From the NCBI GenBank assembly GCA_021160685.1, contig JAGHCC010000156.1:1-5594 (forward strand): a DNA stretch of 5,594 nt, read 5' to 3'. Origin of the DNA: Desulfobulbaceae bacterium. GTDB lineage: Bacteria; Desulfobacterota; Desulfobulbia; Desulfobulbales; SURF-16. Positions 1-4,792 of this stretch are shown one piece after another (the first letter of the stretch is position 1; each line of letters begins with the position of its first letter). Under the pieces are notes generated by a model that did no database searches, had not been told where the DNA came from, and saw only the letters and a program-made list of their open reading frames with translations. Both the position numbers and the translations under genes were made by a program.

Positions 1-1402
1 AGCCGGCTACAGAACCGTCCACAACTACACTGACGATACTCATCCCGCTGTTGCCGCCGGTGAGATCAGTCATTTTCAGCCTGCCGGCAGCGTCAATGGA
101 AGCTGAACACTCAAAGGCTGAGCCAAGACCATCTAAAAAGGACTGAACCTTTTCGTTTTGATCGACCGTATAAGTATAACTTGCCCGGCTTCCGTCATGT
201 TGAAACCCTGTAATGGTGATTGTATCGCTATCATCAAGTTGCAGGCCGTTTTGATCATAGACATCCCGCCAATAGGTTTCGCCGGTAACATAATCAGCCC
301 CGGTTAAATTACTGTCCAACGCGCCAAGTTCACTGACCAGAGTCTGCCTGGTTGTTGAAGTCTGGCCGGTATACTGGGCTCCAAAATTCAAATTGACGCT
401 CTGATCCGTGTCAGCACCGGTGAAATTACAGTTAAAACTGTAATAGGAATCAATATTTTCCAAAATAATCCGGTTATCGTCCAGGGAAGGATCCACCTCG
501 CCGTCAGGCGGCACTTCATAGGCGGCCATCTCCTTGATGTTTCCCGAGGTATCAAACTGGATCACCCCGTAGAGCAGAGCGCCGGCACCCTTATGCTCTT
601 CATAATTAAAAGTAGTTTCCGGTGCATTGACAAGTTGCTCCGTGGCTGTCAAGGTTCGTAAATCCTCGGAAGGATCACAGGTGACGAGAAATTCCCACTC
701 ATTATCCTGGGTTGTCCGATCAAAGTAGATGGCAATATCATGACTGGCGCCCTTGGCATCATAAATTTTGATGGAACTGGTATATTCATAGAGATTCGCG
801 TCCATGGGAGCCGTGGGATTGACGGCGGCGGCATTAGTGCCGTTCCATGACTCGAACAAACGGATCTCGTTGGTTTCGTTTACCTCACGGGAGTCAAGAT
901 TAGCGATCACCTCCACATCCAGAGTCTCCACCGGGGGTGTGGTTTTGTCAATACGCATGTCACCGATGGTGCCGGCCCGCTCACCGGTGGTCTTGTCAAT
1001 GGTCCAGCCCTGGGCAAAATAGCCCATGGGATTAATCAGATAACCTTCCTGATCAAAACGAAATTCACCGGCCCGGGAATACATATCCGCCTCGGCATTA
1101 TCCGGCGCCCTGAGCATAAAAAATCCCTGACCACCGATGGCCATGTCGGTTGGGGTGGATGAGCTTTCAAAGGAACCCTGGGCAAAGAGACCGTCAACCG
1201 TGGACAACGTTACGCCGCGGCCAACCTGGGCAGCGCCCGAAGCCGTAGAAACGGACTGGGAAAGAACATCCTGAAAGGTCGTCCGGCTTGATTTGAACGC
1301 CAGGGTGTTGACGTTTGCGACATTATCGCCGAGTACGGACATAGCTTCGCCCATGGTATTTAAACCGCTGATACTTGAATAAAGAGAACTTGATATCGCC
1401 AT
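1..1402 (-). CDS. flgE: Flagellar hook protein FlgE (partial, C-terminal end beyond window)
   Basis: FlgE is the building block of the flagellar hook, exported by the flagellar type III apparatus and polymerised under the FlgD cap. The ATG at 1400-1402 opens 467 codons without a stop to the window edge, and an AGGAG lies 8 nt upstream. Residues 1-35 are the rod/hook N-terminal helix, with the typical SSISGLNTMGEAMSVLGDNVANVN. TDMAIGGQGFF at 85-95 is the hallmark FlgE/F/G motif. Residues 160-300 fit the FlaE-type domain, including IYDAKGASHDIAIYFD at 213-228. Residues 388-460 look like an added surface domain: DTITITGFQHDGS, then a beta-rich segment ending in DAAGRLKMTD. The C-terminal helix needed for polymerisation is not reached, so this is a long hook protein of unknown total length. 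It is the third gene of the fliK operon, 129 nt after flgD. The FlgE call is firm; only the variable domains are family-level inference. Confidence 0.96.
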   Translation of the reverse strand, partial: MAISSSLYSSISGLNTMGEAMSVLGDNVANVNTLAFKSSRTTFQDVLSQSVSTASGAAQVGRGVTLSTVDGLFAQGSFESSSTPTDMAIGGQGFFMLRAPDNAEADMYSRAGEFRFDQEGYLINPMGYFAQGWTIDKTTGERAGTIGDMRIDKTTPPVETLDVEVIANLDSREVNETNEIRLFESWNGTNAAAVNPTAPMDANLYEYTSSIKIYDAKGASHDIAIYFDRTTQDNEWEFLVTCDPSEDLRTLTATEQLVNAPETTFNYEEHKGAGALLYGVIQFDTSGNIKEMAAYEVPPDGEVDPSLDDNRIILENIDSYYSFNCNFTGADTDQSVNLNFGAQYTGQTSTTRQTLVSELGALDSNLTGADYVTGETYWRDVYDQNGLQLDDSDTITITGFQHDGSRASYTYTVDQNEKVQSFLDGLGSAFECSASIDAAGRLKMTDLTGGNSGMSIVSVVVDGSVAG

Positions 1403-1416
1403 TTTCGGTCTCCTGT
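1395..1416 (-). promoter_or_regulatory. flgE ribosome binding site and start
   Basis: On the minus strand ACAGGAGACCGAAA precedes the ATG of flgE, so AGGAG sits about 8 nt from the start. This supports the chosen start, as does the immediate match of the encoded residues to the conserved FlgE N-terminus. Confidence 0.8.
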
Positions 1417-1430
1417 TGATTCTTTTAAAT

Positions 1431-1450
1431 TTCTACCTGTTTAAGTAGAA
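1431..1450. repeat. Short inverted repeat upstream of flgE
   Basis: TTCTAC at 1431-1436 and GTAGAA at 1445-1450 form a perfect 6-bp inverted repeat around an 8-nt loop, about 30 nt before the flgE start. In the mRNA this would be a weak AT-rich hairpin just above the ribosome binding site. No U-tract follows on the coding strand, so it is not a terminator. It could be a weak leader structure or chance. Confidence 0.35.
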
Positions 1451-1490
1451 GACTATCTCGTGTATTTAAAAATAATTTAGAACTAGGTAA

Positions 1491-1530
1491 ATCCCTCTGC
1501 CCCTCTGAACCTTTATCCCTTTGCCCCTTT
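1491..1530 (-). repeat. Five-unit 8-bp tandem repeat between flgD and flgE
   Basis: Read on the minus strand, beginning one base after the flgD stop, the sequence splits into five consecutive octamers: AAAGGGGC, AAAGGGAT, AAAGGTTC, AGAGGGGC and AGAGGGAT. The pattern is A(A/G)AGG followed by three variable bases, and there is no partial unit between copies. The tract is purine-rich on the transcribed-sense strand and noncoding. From memory, similar AAAGG(G/C)-type octamer strings recur between genes in many Desulfobacterota genomes; that comparison could not be checked here. Confidence 0.75.
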
Positions 1531-1531
1531 A

Positions 1532-2218
1532 TCATTCAGCATTCGTACGCTGCACTACGCTGCTGACATCACTCACCGAGGCAGGCACAAAACCGTTCAG
1601 GGTCAATAAGGCTCGGCCACTGTCAAACTCAATGCCGGTGACCAGACCAGTCGACCTGTAGTCGACCTCAACTTCCTGGCCGGCAAGGTCAAAAGCCTCC
1701 ACCACATAAGAGTAGGCGCCGGGATCCACCTGCTCATCTCTCATGTCATTAAGATCCCAATCCAACTCATACGTTCCGGCCGGCACGGAACCGACATCAA
1801 TAACCCGGACAAGATGATCTGCGGCGTCGTAAATTTCCACGTGGCAGACATCCGGAGCTTCCAGGAGAGTAAACTCTCCCTTGCCGCTGCTTTCTTCAGT
1901 TACTCCAATGATATTACCTCCGGTCTGGACTTCGGTATCAAGCAGGGTCAGAAGCTGCAGGTTATTCTGAGAAGTCTGATACTCCAGCAGACTCTCCATA
2001 TTATCTGCCATCTTCATGGTCGCTTCCATGTTGCTGAACTGGGCAAGCTGGGAGGCCATTTCATAGCTGTCCATGGGCTCCATGGGATCCTGATGCTGGA
2101 GCTGAGTGATGAAGAGTTCCATAAAATCGCTTCTATCCAGTTCCTTTTTCCCCACCGGCTCAAACAGATTTTTCTCTTCGGCCATGGGAATATTTGTTGA
2201 CAGTGCCGCTACGCTCAT
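1532..2218 (-). CDS. flgD: Flagellar hook assembly scaffold/cap protein FlgD
   Basis: FlgD caps the growing hook and is needed for FlgE to polymerise; it is replaced once the hook is complete. The 228-residue product is of usual FlgD size. Residues 30-75 are the conserved FlgD N-terminal region (FMELFITQLQHQDPMEPMD, then the ASQLAQFSNME stretch). Residues 90-105 plus 185-213 fit the split Tudor-like strands. Residues 112-180 fit the FlgD Ig-like/FnIII domain, with the PAGTYELDWD motif at 146-155 and DPGAYSYVVEA at 165-175. The ATG at 2216-2218 has AGGAG seven nt upstream. That ribosome site overlaps the fliK stop codon, which implies translational coupling. It is followed by an octamer repeat and then flgE. 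No signal peptide is expected because export uses the flagellar apparatus. The identification is secure. Confidence 0.96.
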   Translation of the reverse strand: MSVAALSTNIPMAEEKNLFEPVGKKELDRSDFMELFITQLQHQDPMEPMDSYEMASQLAQFSNMEATMKMADNMESLLEYQTSQNNLQLLTLLDTEVQTGGNIIGVTEESSGKGEFTLLEAPDVCHVEIYDAADHLVRVIDVGSVPAGTYELDWDLNDMRDEQVDPGAYSYVVEAFDLAGQEVEVDYRSTGLVTGIEFDSGRALLTLNGFVPASVSDVSSVVQRTNAE

Positions 2219-2231
2219 CTCGTTTCTCCTA
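2216..2231 (-). promoter_or_regulatory. flgD ribosome binding site overlapping the fliK stop
   Basis: On the minus strand the fliK stop TAG continues directly into GGAG, giving TAGGAG followed by AAACGAG and the flgD ATG. Ribosomes ending fliK therefore stand on the flgD Shine-Dalgarno. This arrangement usually couples translation and helps keep the two hook-assembly proteins in proportion. Confidence 0.8.
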
Positions 2232-3944
2232 AACCATCAAACTGATACCATTTTCATGATCAGTTAACCTGTTCCTTGTCCGGTAAAAATCAATCTCCTC
2301 TAAAATCTCCGGCCGCTCATCCAGATCCGTCTCCGTTGTCCAGGCCTGCTCAAAACGCTGCCATGCCGCACCGTCATCATCATGCTGTCCCACCGAGACC
2401 GAACATTCACCCAGAGTGAACCCTTTCTGTTCCATGTTGTCCCGAAACTCCTGCATATGACTCTCAAGCAGTTCCTTGACTTTGGTGTTATCCATATTAA
2501 AAGAAACGGCCACCTGCTCATCCCGCACATGAAGATTCACCTTCACCTCTCCAAGGTCGGCAGGATAAAGTTTAATGAGCAAATAATGATCCTGGTTTTT
2601 AAGTCCGTTGACAATAGAGTTTGAGAGTTGACTGATCAGTGGCATCTGCTGCTGAACGGGCCGAGCCATTGCAGTTTCGCGGATTTCCGAAGCCGGATTC
2701 AGGAATGAATCAGTCGTTGGAGAGGCAGAAATAAGGGGCATTTCCAAGGAAGTGCTTTCCGGGCCGGCGCCTGTCTGGATGAGCGAAGATTGATTCAGCC
2801 TTAAATCCGTCATATTCAATTCGGATCCGGCTTCCTGTTCCAGTACAATGCGGCTGAGCCATTCAAACCTCCCCATGGCCTGTTCAAAATTTTCGGCCTC
2901 AAAAGTCAAATCCTCAGACAAACGGACCTGGGATAAATCTACAATTTCCTGGAGTTTCTGGAAAATAGCATTTGCTGATTCCTGCACCACCGGACTCCAG
3001 CCGACACTTTTTGATTCAAATCCAGCCTCAGACAGCATCTTCCCGAGACTCTCTAAAAACTCGGGCAGCCTGATACCGGCTTCCTGATCTCTGATATTCT
3101 GAATTCCTCCTTCCAGAATATTTTGCAGACGGCTCAGACTTAATTTTACCGGCTGTTCCTGAAAAATCCTTTCCGGTAACAAGTCAAGCTGGGCGCCCTT
3201 GGAGACACCGGCTTTTGTCAAAATATCTTCGAGCTGTTCCGCCTCCCAGTCCGTAAGGGTCACTGTCTGCTCCTGGCCGATTCCACCGGCTTCCGCCTTA
3301 CGCAGCCCCTGAAGGAAAAGATCCAGATCAAAAGTACCGTCACCCCGCACCGCGGCTTCGTTAATCTCCTGAATCTGCTCCTGGACAAGACCAAACTGGG
3401 TCAAAAAAACATCGAGTAACGGCAAATCCGTTTCCGCCACGGTTATTTTTTTCTCCTCGCCCATATTTTCAAAATGAGCGGACAGCAAATTAAATAAATC
3501 TCCCATTTCCAGTTTGCCGCCCTGGCTGCCTGCCTGTTTCATTAACATTGACAGTTCAGCAGGATCAAGACCGGCTGCCGCACAGATCTCAGAAAGCTGG
3601 GAAGAATCTAGTGCAACATTCCATTCACCGGGCTCAAAATCCTTTTCTGCGGAAATTTTCTTCAAATCCTCCATGAATTCAGCAAGCAGTCCTGCCAGAC
3701 TTTCCCGGCGGGTTTCATCCGTTTCGCGCTCAGACTTATCCGAAGACGACTGGTTCCGCGATTTCACCGAATGACGCTCCCTCATCCCAAGCATATCCCT
3801 CTTCTCGTGATAGGCTTCATTGAGTTTCTTTTCCAGATGCCTGGCAAACGAACCTGATTCCGCTTTTTCCAAATTTCGTGGAGCAATTTTAAATTCAGGG
3901 TCCGGGGTCGACATAATCGGAGTCATCAACATTGTCACGGACAT
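2229..3944 (-). CDS. fliK: Flagellar hook-length control protein FliK
   Basis: FliK is exported during hook growth, acts as the molecular ruler, and makes the export gate switch from hook to filament substrates. The product is up to 571 residues, within the family range. The C-terminal hook-length control domain is at about 432-520: SNSIVNGLKNQDHYLLIKLY, PADLGEVKVNLHV, then helix KVKELLESHMQEFRDNME and GFTLGECSVSV. LYPADLGEVKV is the family hallmark. Residues 1-100 are polar with a charged stretch at 57-81, as expected for an export and ruler region. Residues 116-285 contain three degenerate helical repeats. The tail after 520 is acidic and poorly conserved. It heads the fliK-flgD-flgE operon behind a sigma-54 promoter. 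The annotated ATG directly abuts the ribosome site, so the true start may be the GTG at codon 3 (3936-3938) or the ATG at codon 5. The function is secure; the start is not. Confidence 0.95.
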   Translation of the reverse strand: MSVTMLMTPIMSTPDPEFKIAPRNLEKAESGSFARHLEKKLNEAYHEKRDMLGMRERHSVKSRNQSSSDKSERETDETRRESLAGLLAEFMEDLKKISAEKDFEPGEWNVALDSSQLSEICAAAGLDPAELSMLMKQAGSQGGKLEMGDLFNLLSAHFENMGEEKKITVAETDLPLLDVFLTQFGLVQEQIQEINEAAVRGDGTFDLDLFLQGLRKAEAGGIGQEQTVTLTDWEAEQLEDILTKAGVSKGAQLDLLPERIFQEQPVKLSLSRLQNILEGGIQNIRDQEAGIRLPEFLESLGKMLSEAGFESKSVGWSPVVQESANAIFQKLQEIVDLSQVRLSEDLTFEAENFEQAMGRFEWLSRIVLEQEAGSELNMTDLRLNQSSLIQTGAGPESTSLEMPLISASPTTDSFLNPASEIRETAMARPVQQQMPLISQLSNSIVNGLKNQDHYLLIKLYPADLGEVKVNLHVRDEQVAVSFNMDNTKVKELLESHMQEFRDNMEQKGFTLGECSVSVGQHDDDGAAWQRFEQAWTTETDLDERPEILEEIDFYRTRNRLTDHENGISLMV

Positions 3945-3952
3945 CCTCCTTT
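3936..3952 (-). promoter_or_regulatory. fliK Shine-Dalgarno; favours a GTG start
   Basis: AAAGGAGG at 3945-3952 (minus strand) runs straight into the first in-frame ATG with no spacer, too close for normal initiation. The in-frame GTG two codons later is 6 nt from the GGAGG, near-ideal spacing. The next ATG (codon 5) is 12 nt away. The GTG is the best-supported start, which would shorten the protein by two residues. Confidence 0.7.
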
Positions 3953-3972
3953 TCTTTCTTTTTGGTCTTCAG

Positions 3973-3989
3973 TTTACTCACTGAGTAAA
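3973..3989. promoter_or_regulatory. 17-bp perfect dyad in the fliK leader
   Basis: TTTACTCA and TGAGTAAA form a perfect 8-bp inverted repeat around one base. It lies between the predicted transcription start (about 4011) and the fliK ribosome site, at roughly +22 to +38. A one-base loop suits a protein-binding operator better than an RNA hairpin, although a 6-bp stem with a 5-nt loop is possible in the mRNA. Flagellar enhancer-binding proteins of the FlrC/FleQ type are known to bind downstream of some sigma-54 flagellar promoters, so this is a candidate activator site. The bound protein is unknown. Confidence 0.55.
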
Positions 3990-4021
3990 ACAAGCATAAA
4001 AAACACTTGCTCACACCATTC

Positions 4022-4037
4022 AGCAAAGGCAATGCCA
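4022..4037 (-). promoter_or_regulatory. Sigma-54 (RpoN) promoter of the fliK-flgD-flgE operon
   Basis: The minus strand reads TGGCATTGCCTTTGCT. The RpoN consensus is TGGCACG, four bases, then TTGC(A/T). The GG of the -24 box and GC of the -12 box are present with exact spacing, and TGGCA and TTGCT match fully; only the two bases after TGGCA differ. Transcription should start near 4011, giving a leader of about 70 nt before fliK. Hook genes are RpoN-dependent in many polarly flagellated proteobacteria, which fits the genes downstream. A cognate enhancer-binding activator is not encoded in this window. Confidence 0.85.
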
Positions 4038-4065
4038 GCAACAAAAAAACGGGTTATTTTTCGCG

Positions 4066-4075
4066 ATACGCTGAA
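4066..4075 (+). repeat. Direct repeat ATACGCTGAA, copy 1
   Basis: First of three ATACGCTG(A/G)A copies in this intergenic region; the others are at 4139-4148 and 4422-4431. This copy is flanked by TTTTTC at 4057-4062 and GAAAAA at 4073-4078, giving an imperfect dyad. It sits about 30 bp upstream of the -24 box and is a candidate activator-binding site. Confidence 0.45.
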
Positions 4076-4087
4076 AAACAAAAGGCT

Positions 4088-4100
4088 TAACGACTTGAAA
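4088..4100 (-). promoter_or_regulatory. Possible IHF site upstream of the sigma-54 promoter
   Basis: On the minus strand TTTCAAGTCGTTA matches the IHF consensus (A/T)ATCAA-N4-TT(A/G) except at its second base. It is centred about 80 bp upstream of the predicted transcription start, where DNA bending commonly brings an enhancer-bound activator to RpoN holoenzyme. The motif is short and the area is AT-rich, so a chance match is quite possible. Confidence 0.35.
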
Positions 4101-4138
4101 TAACAGGGGGTTAAAGAATTTATAAAAAAGAAAAAAAG

Positions 4139-4148
4139 ATACGCTGGA
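4139..4148 (+). repeat. Direct repeat ATACGCTGGA, copy 2
   Basis: Second copy, starting 73 bp from the first (about seven helical turns) and inside the A-rich tract. It extends the match with copy 1 as GATACGCTG(G)AAAAA, with one extra G. Confidence 0.45.
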
Positions 4149-4236
4149 AAAAAGAAAAAGAAGAAAAAATCAAATATGATGGGCAATTCTTTCCATGAAC
4201 GAATGGGGAAGGGTGAAGTTTTTGCCGCAGGAAGAG

Positions 4237-4393
4237 GTAACTGTTCAGCAGCACTTCATCCGGAGTCTACGCTTACCTGCACGCGATCAGCTGATTCACA
4301 TAGGACTACTATAACAGCGAAGCGGTGTCATCACCAGCCTACTGGAGTTTATACCCTTTAGGGTGCACATCTGATGCACTGCTGAACAGTTAC
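4237..4393. mobile_element. 157-bp non-autonomous element with 15-bp terminal inverted repeats (IS66-like MITE or remnant)
   Basis: GTAACTGTTCAGCAG at 4237-4251 is exactly repeated in inverted orientation as CTGCTGAACAGTTAC at 4379-4393. Ends beginning GTAA are typical of IS66-family elements, which duplicate 8 bp of target. The 8 bp on each side are AGGAAGAG and AGGCCGAG, identical at six positions, consistent with an aged duplication. There is no transposase; the 127-bp interior holds small palindromes (ATCAGCTGAT at 4286-4295, ACCCT-TT-AGGGT at 4353-4364, GTGCA/TGCAC at 4363-4379). The interior could come from internal deletion of a full IS66 element. Alternatively the terminal repeats could be the base of a long RNA stem. 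The inverted repeats are seen directly; the IS66 link is inference. Confidence 0.65.
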
Positions 4394-4474
4394 AGGCCGA
4401 GTTTTTCGTAACATTTTTCAAATACGCTGAATAGTTATGGGAAGAGAAAGAGGACTGTGCAGGATGAAGGAAAA
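4394..4474. other. Short intergenic stretch downstream of the cysteine-rich gene
   Basis: This stretch lies between the putative mobile element and the stop of the 87-residue gene. It holds the third ATACGCTGAA repeat. I see no GC-rich hairpin with a U-tract on the minus strand, so no intrinsic terminator can be assigned to the upstream gene pair before the element. Confidence 0.5.
4422..4431 (+). repeat. Direct repeat ATACGCTGAA, copy 3
   Basis: Third copy, identical over 10 bp to copy 1 and, like it, preceded by TTTTTC a few bases upstream (4414-4419). It lies on the far side of the putative IS66-type element, which may have been inserted between it and the other two copies. Confidence 0.45.
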
Positions 4475-4738
4475 TTACTTCTTCCCTGGCTGTTGTTTCG
4501 ACCTTTCGATCATTTCGGCCAGAGATACCATTTTCGGCTTGGGCGGTTCAAAGATCATCTCCCGTTCTTCCTGTGAATAATTTTCTTCGATGAATGTCTG
4601 GATCGGAAGAATCCTGAACCAACAATCGAGAATTTTTCCGCAGGGCAGACCGTTCTGCATGGTACGACAGTAGCGGAAGGGTAAAAAATGACCGAGCATA
4701 CGGCAATAGCATTCTTTTTTATCATATTTTTCGATCAT
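4475..4738 (-). CDS. Small cysteine-rich protein, putative metal-binding, function unknown
   Basis: This 87-residue protein has five cysteines in its first 40 residues: C10 and C12, C24, C33 and C39. Together with H17 they form the pattern CxC-RMLGH-(6)-CR-(7)-LPC-GKILDCWF. Such spacing suggests a zinc or iron-sulfur site; no known catalytic motif is visible. The C-terminal half (55-87) is charged, helical and free of cysteine, ending in SKQQPGKK. No signal peptide or membrane segment is seen, so it is probably cytoplasmic. From memory, short proteins with an LGH...YC...LPC...LDCW signature are frequent in Desulfobacterota and lack an assigned role. The ATG at 4736-4738 follows a weak GGTGG, and an in-frame stop lies just upstream, so the start is firm. 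It follows the YkgJ-type gene by 54 nt on the same strand and is probably cotranscribed. Confidence 0.8.
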   Translation of the reverse strand: MIEKYDKKECYCRMLGHFLPFRYCRTMQNGLPCGKILDCWFRILPIQTFIEENYSQEEREMIFEPPKPKMVSLAEMIERSKQQPGKK

Positions 4739-4792
4739 TTTTCCACCAAGATCAGGTCACGTTCTCTTTTACCATAGAATGACAACGGACGA

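Larger units (their letters stand above)
4038..4236. other. Intergenic region upstream of the fliK promoter, with an A-rich tract
   Basis: No convincing gene is present. The stretch 4123-4169 is nearly all A with scattered G on the plus strand, so T/C-rich on the minus strand. It includes repeated A-tracts of 4-7 bases that could give intrinsic curvature upstream of the sigma-54 promoter. Two ATACGCTG repeats and a possible IHF site lie here. The reading frames across it give low-complexity Phe/Lys runs and are not credible proteins. Confidence 0.6.

Noticed and set aside
1403..1490. Separate sigma-54 or sigma-28 promoter for flgE
   Set aside because: No GG/GC pair at RpoN spacing and no TAAA...GCCGATAA pattern on the minus strand; flgE is probably transcribed from the fliK promoter.
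1814..2200. 128-residue plus-strand reading frame
   Set aside because: Antisense to flgD, which has clear family motifs; no ribosome site or similarity supports it.
3974..4186. 70-residue minus-strand reading frame rich in Phe
   Set aside because: It is produced by the T-rich strand of the A-tract, overlaps the sigma-54 promoter and has no ribosome site or family resemblance.
4176..4361. 61-residue plus-strand reading frame running into the inverted-repeat element
   Set aside because: Low-information composition, crosses the terminal inverted repeat and resembles no transposase or other known protein.
4353..4364. ACCCT-TT-AGGGT hairpin as an intrinsic terminator
   Set aside because: The loop is only two bases and no U-tract follows on either strand.
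4237..4393. Integron attC site
   Set aside because: The ends lack the GTTRRRY/RYYYAAC core pair and there is no integrase or cassette array; the GTAA ends with near-matching octamers fit IS66-type ends better.
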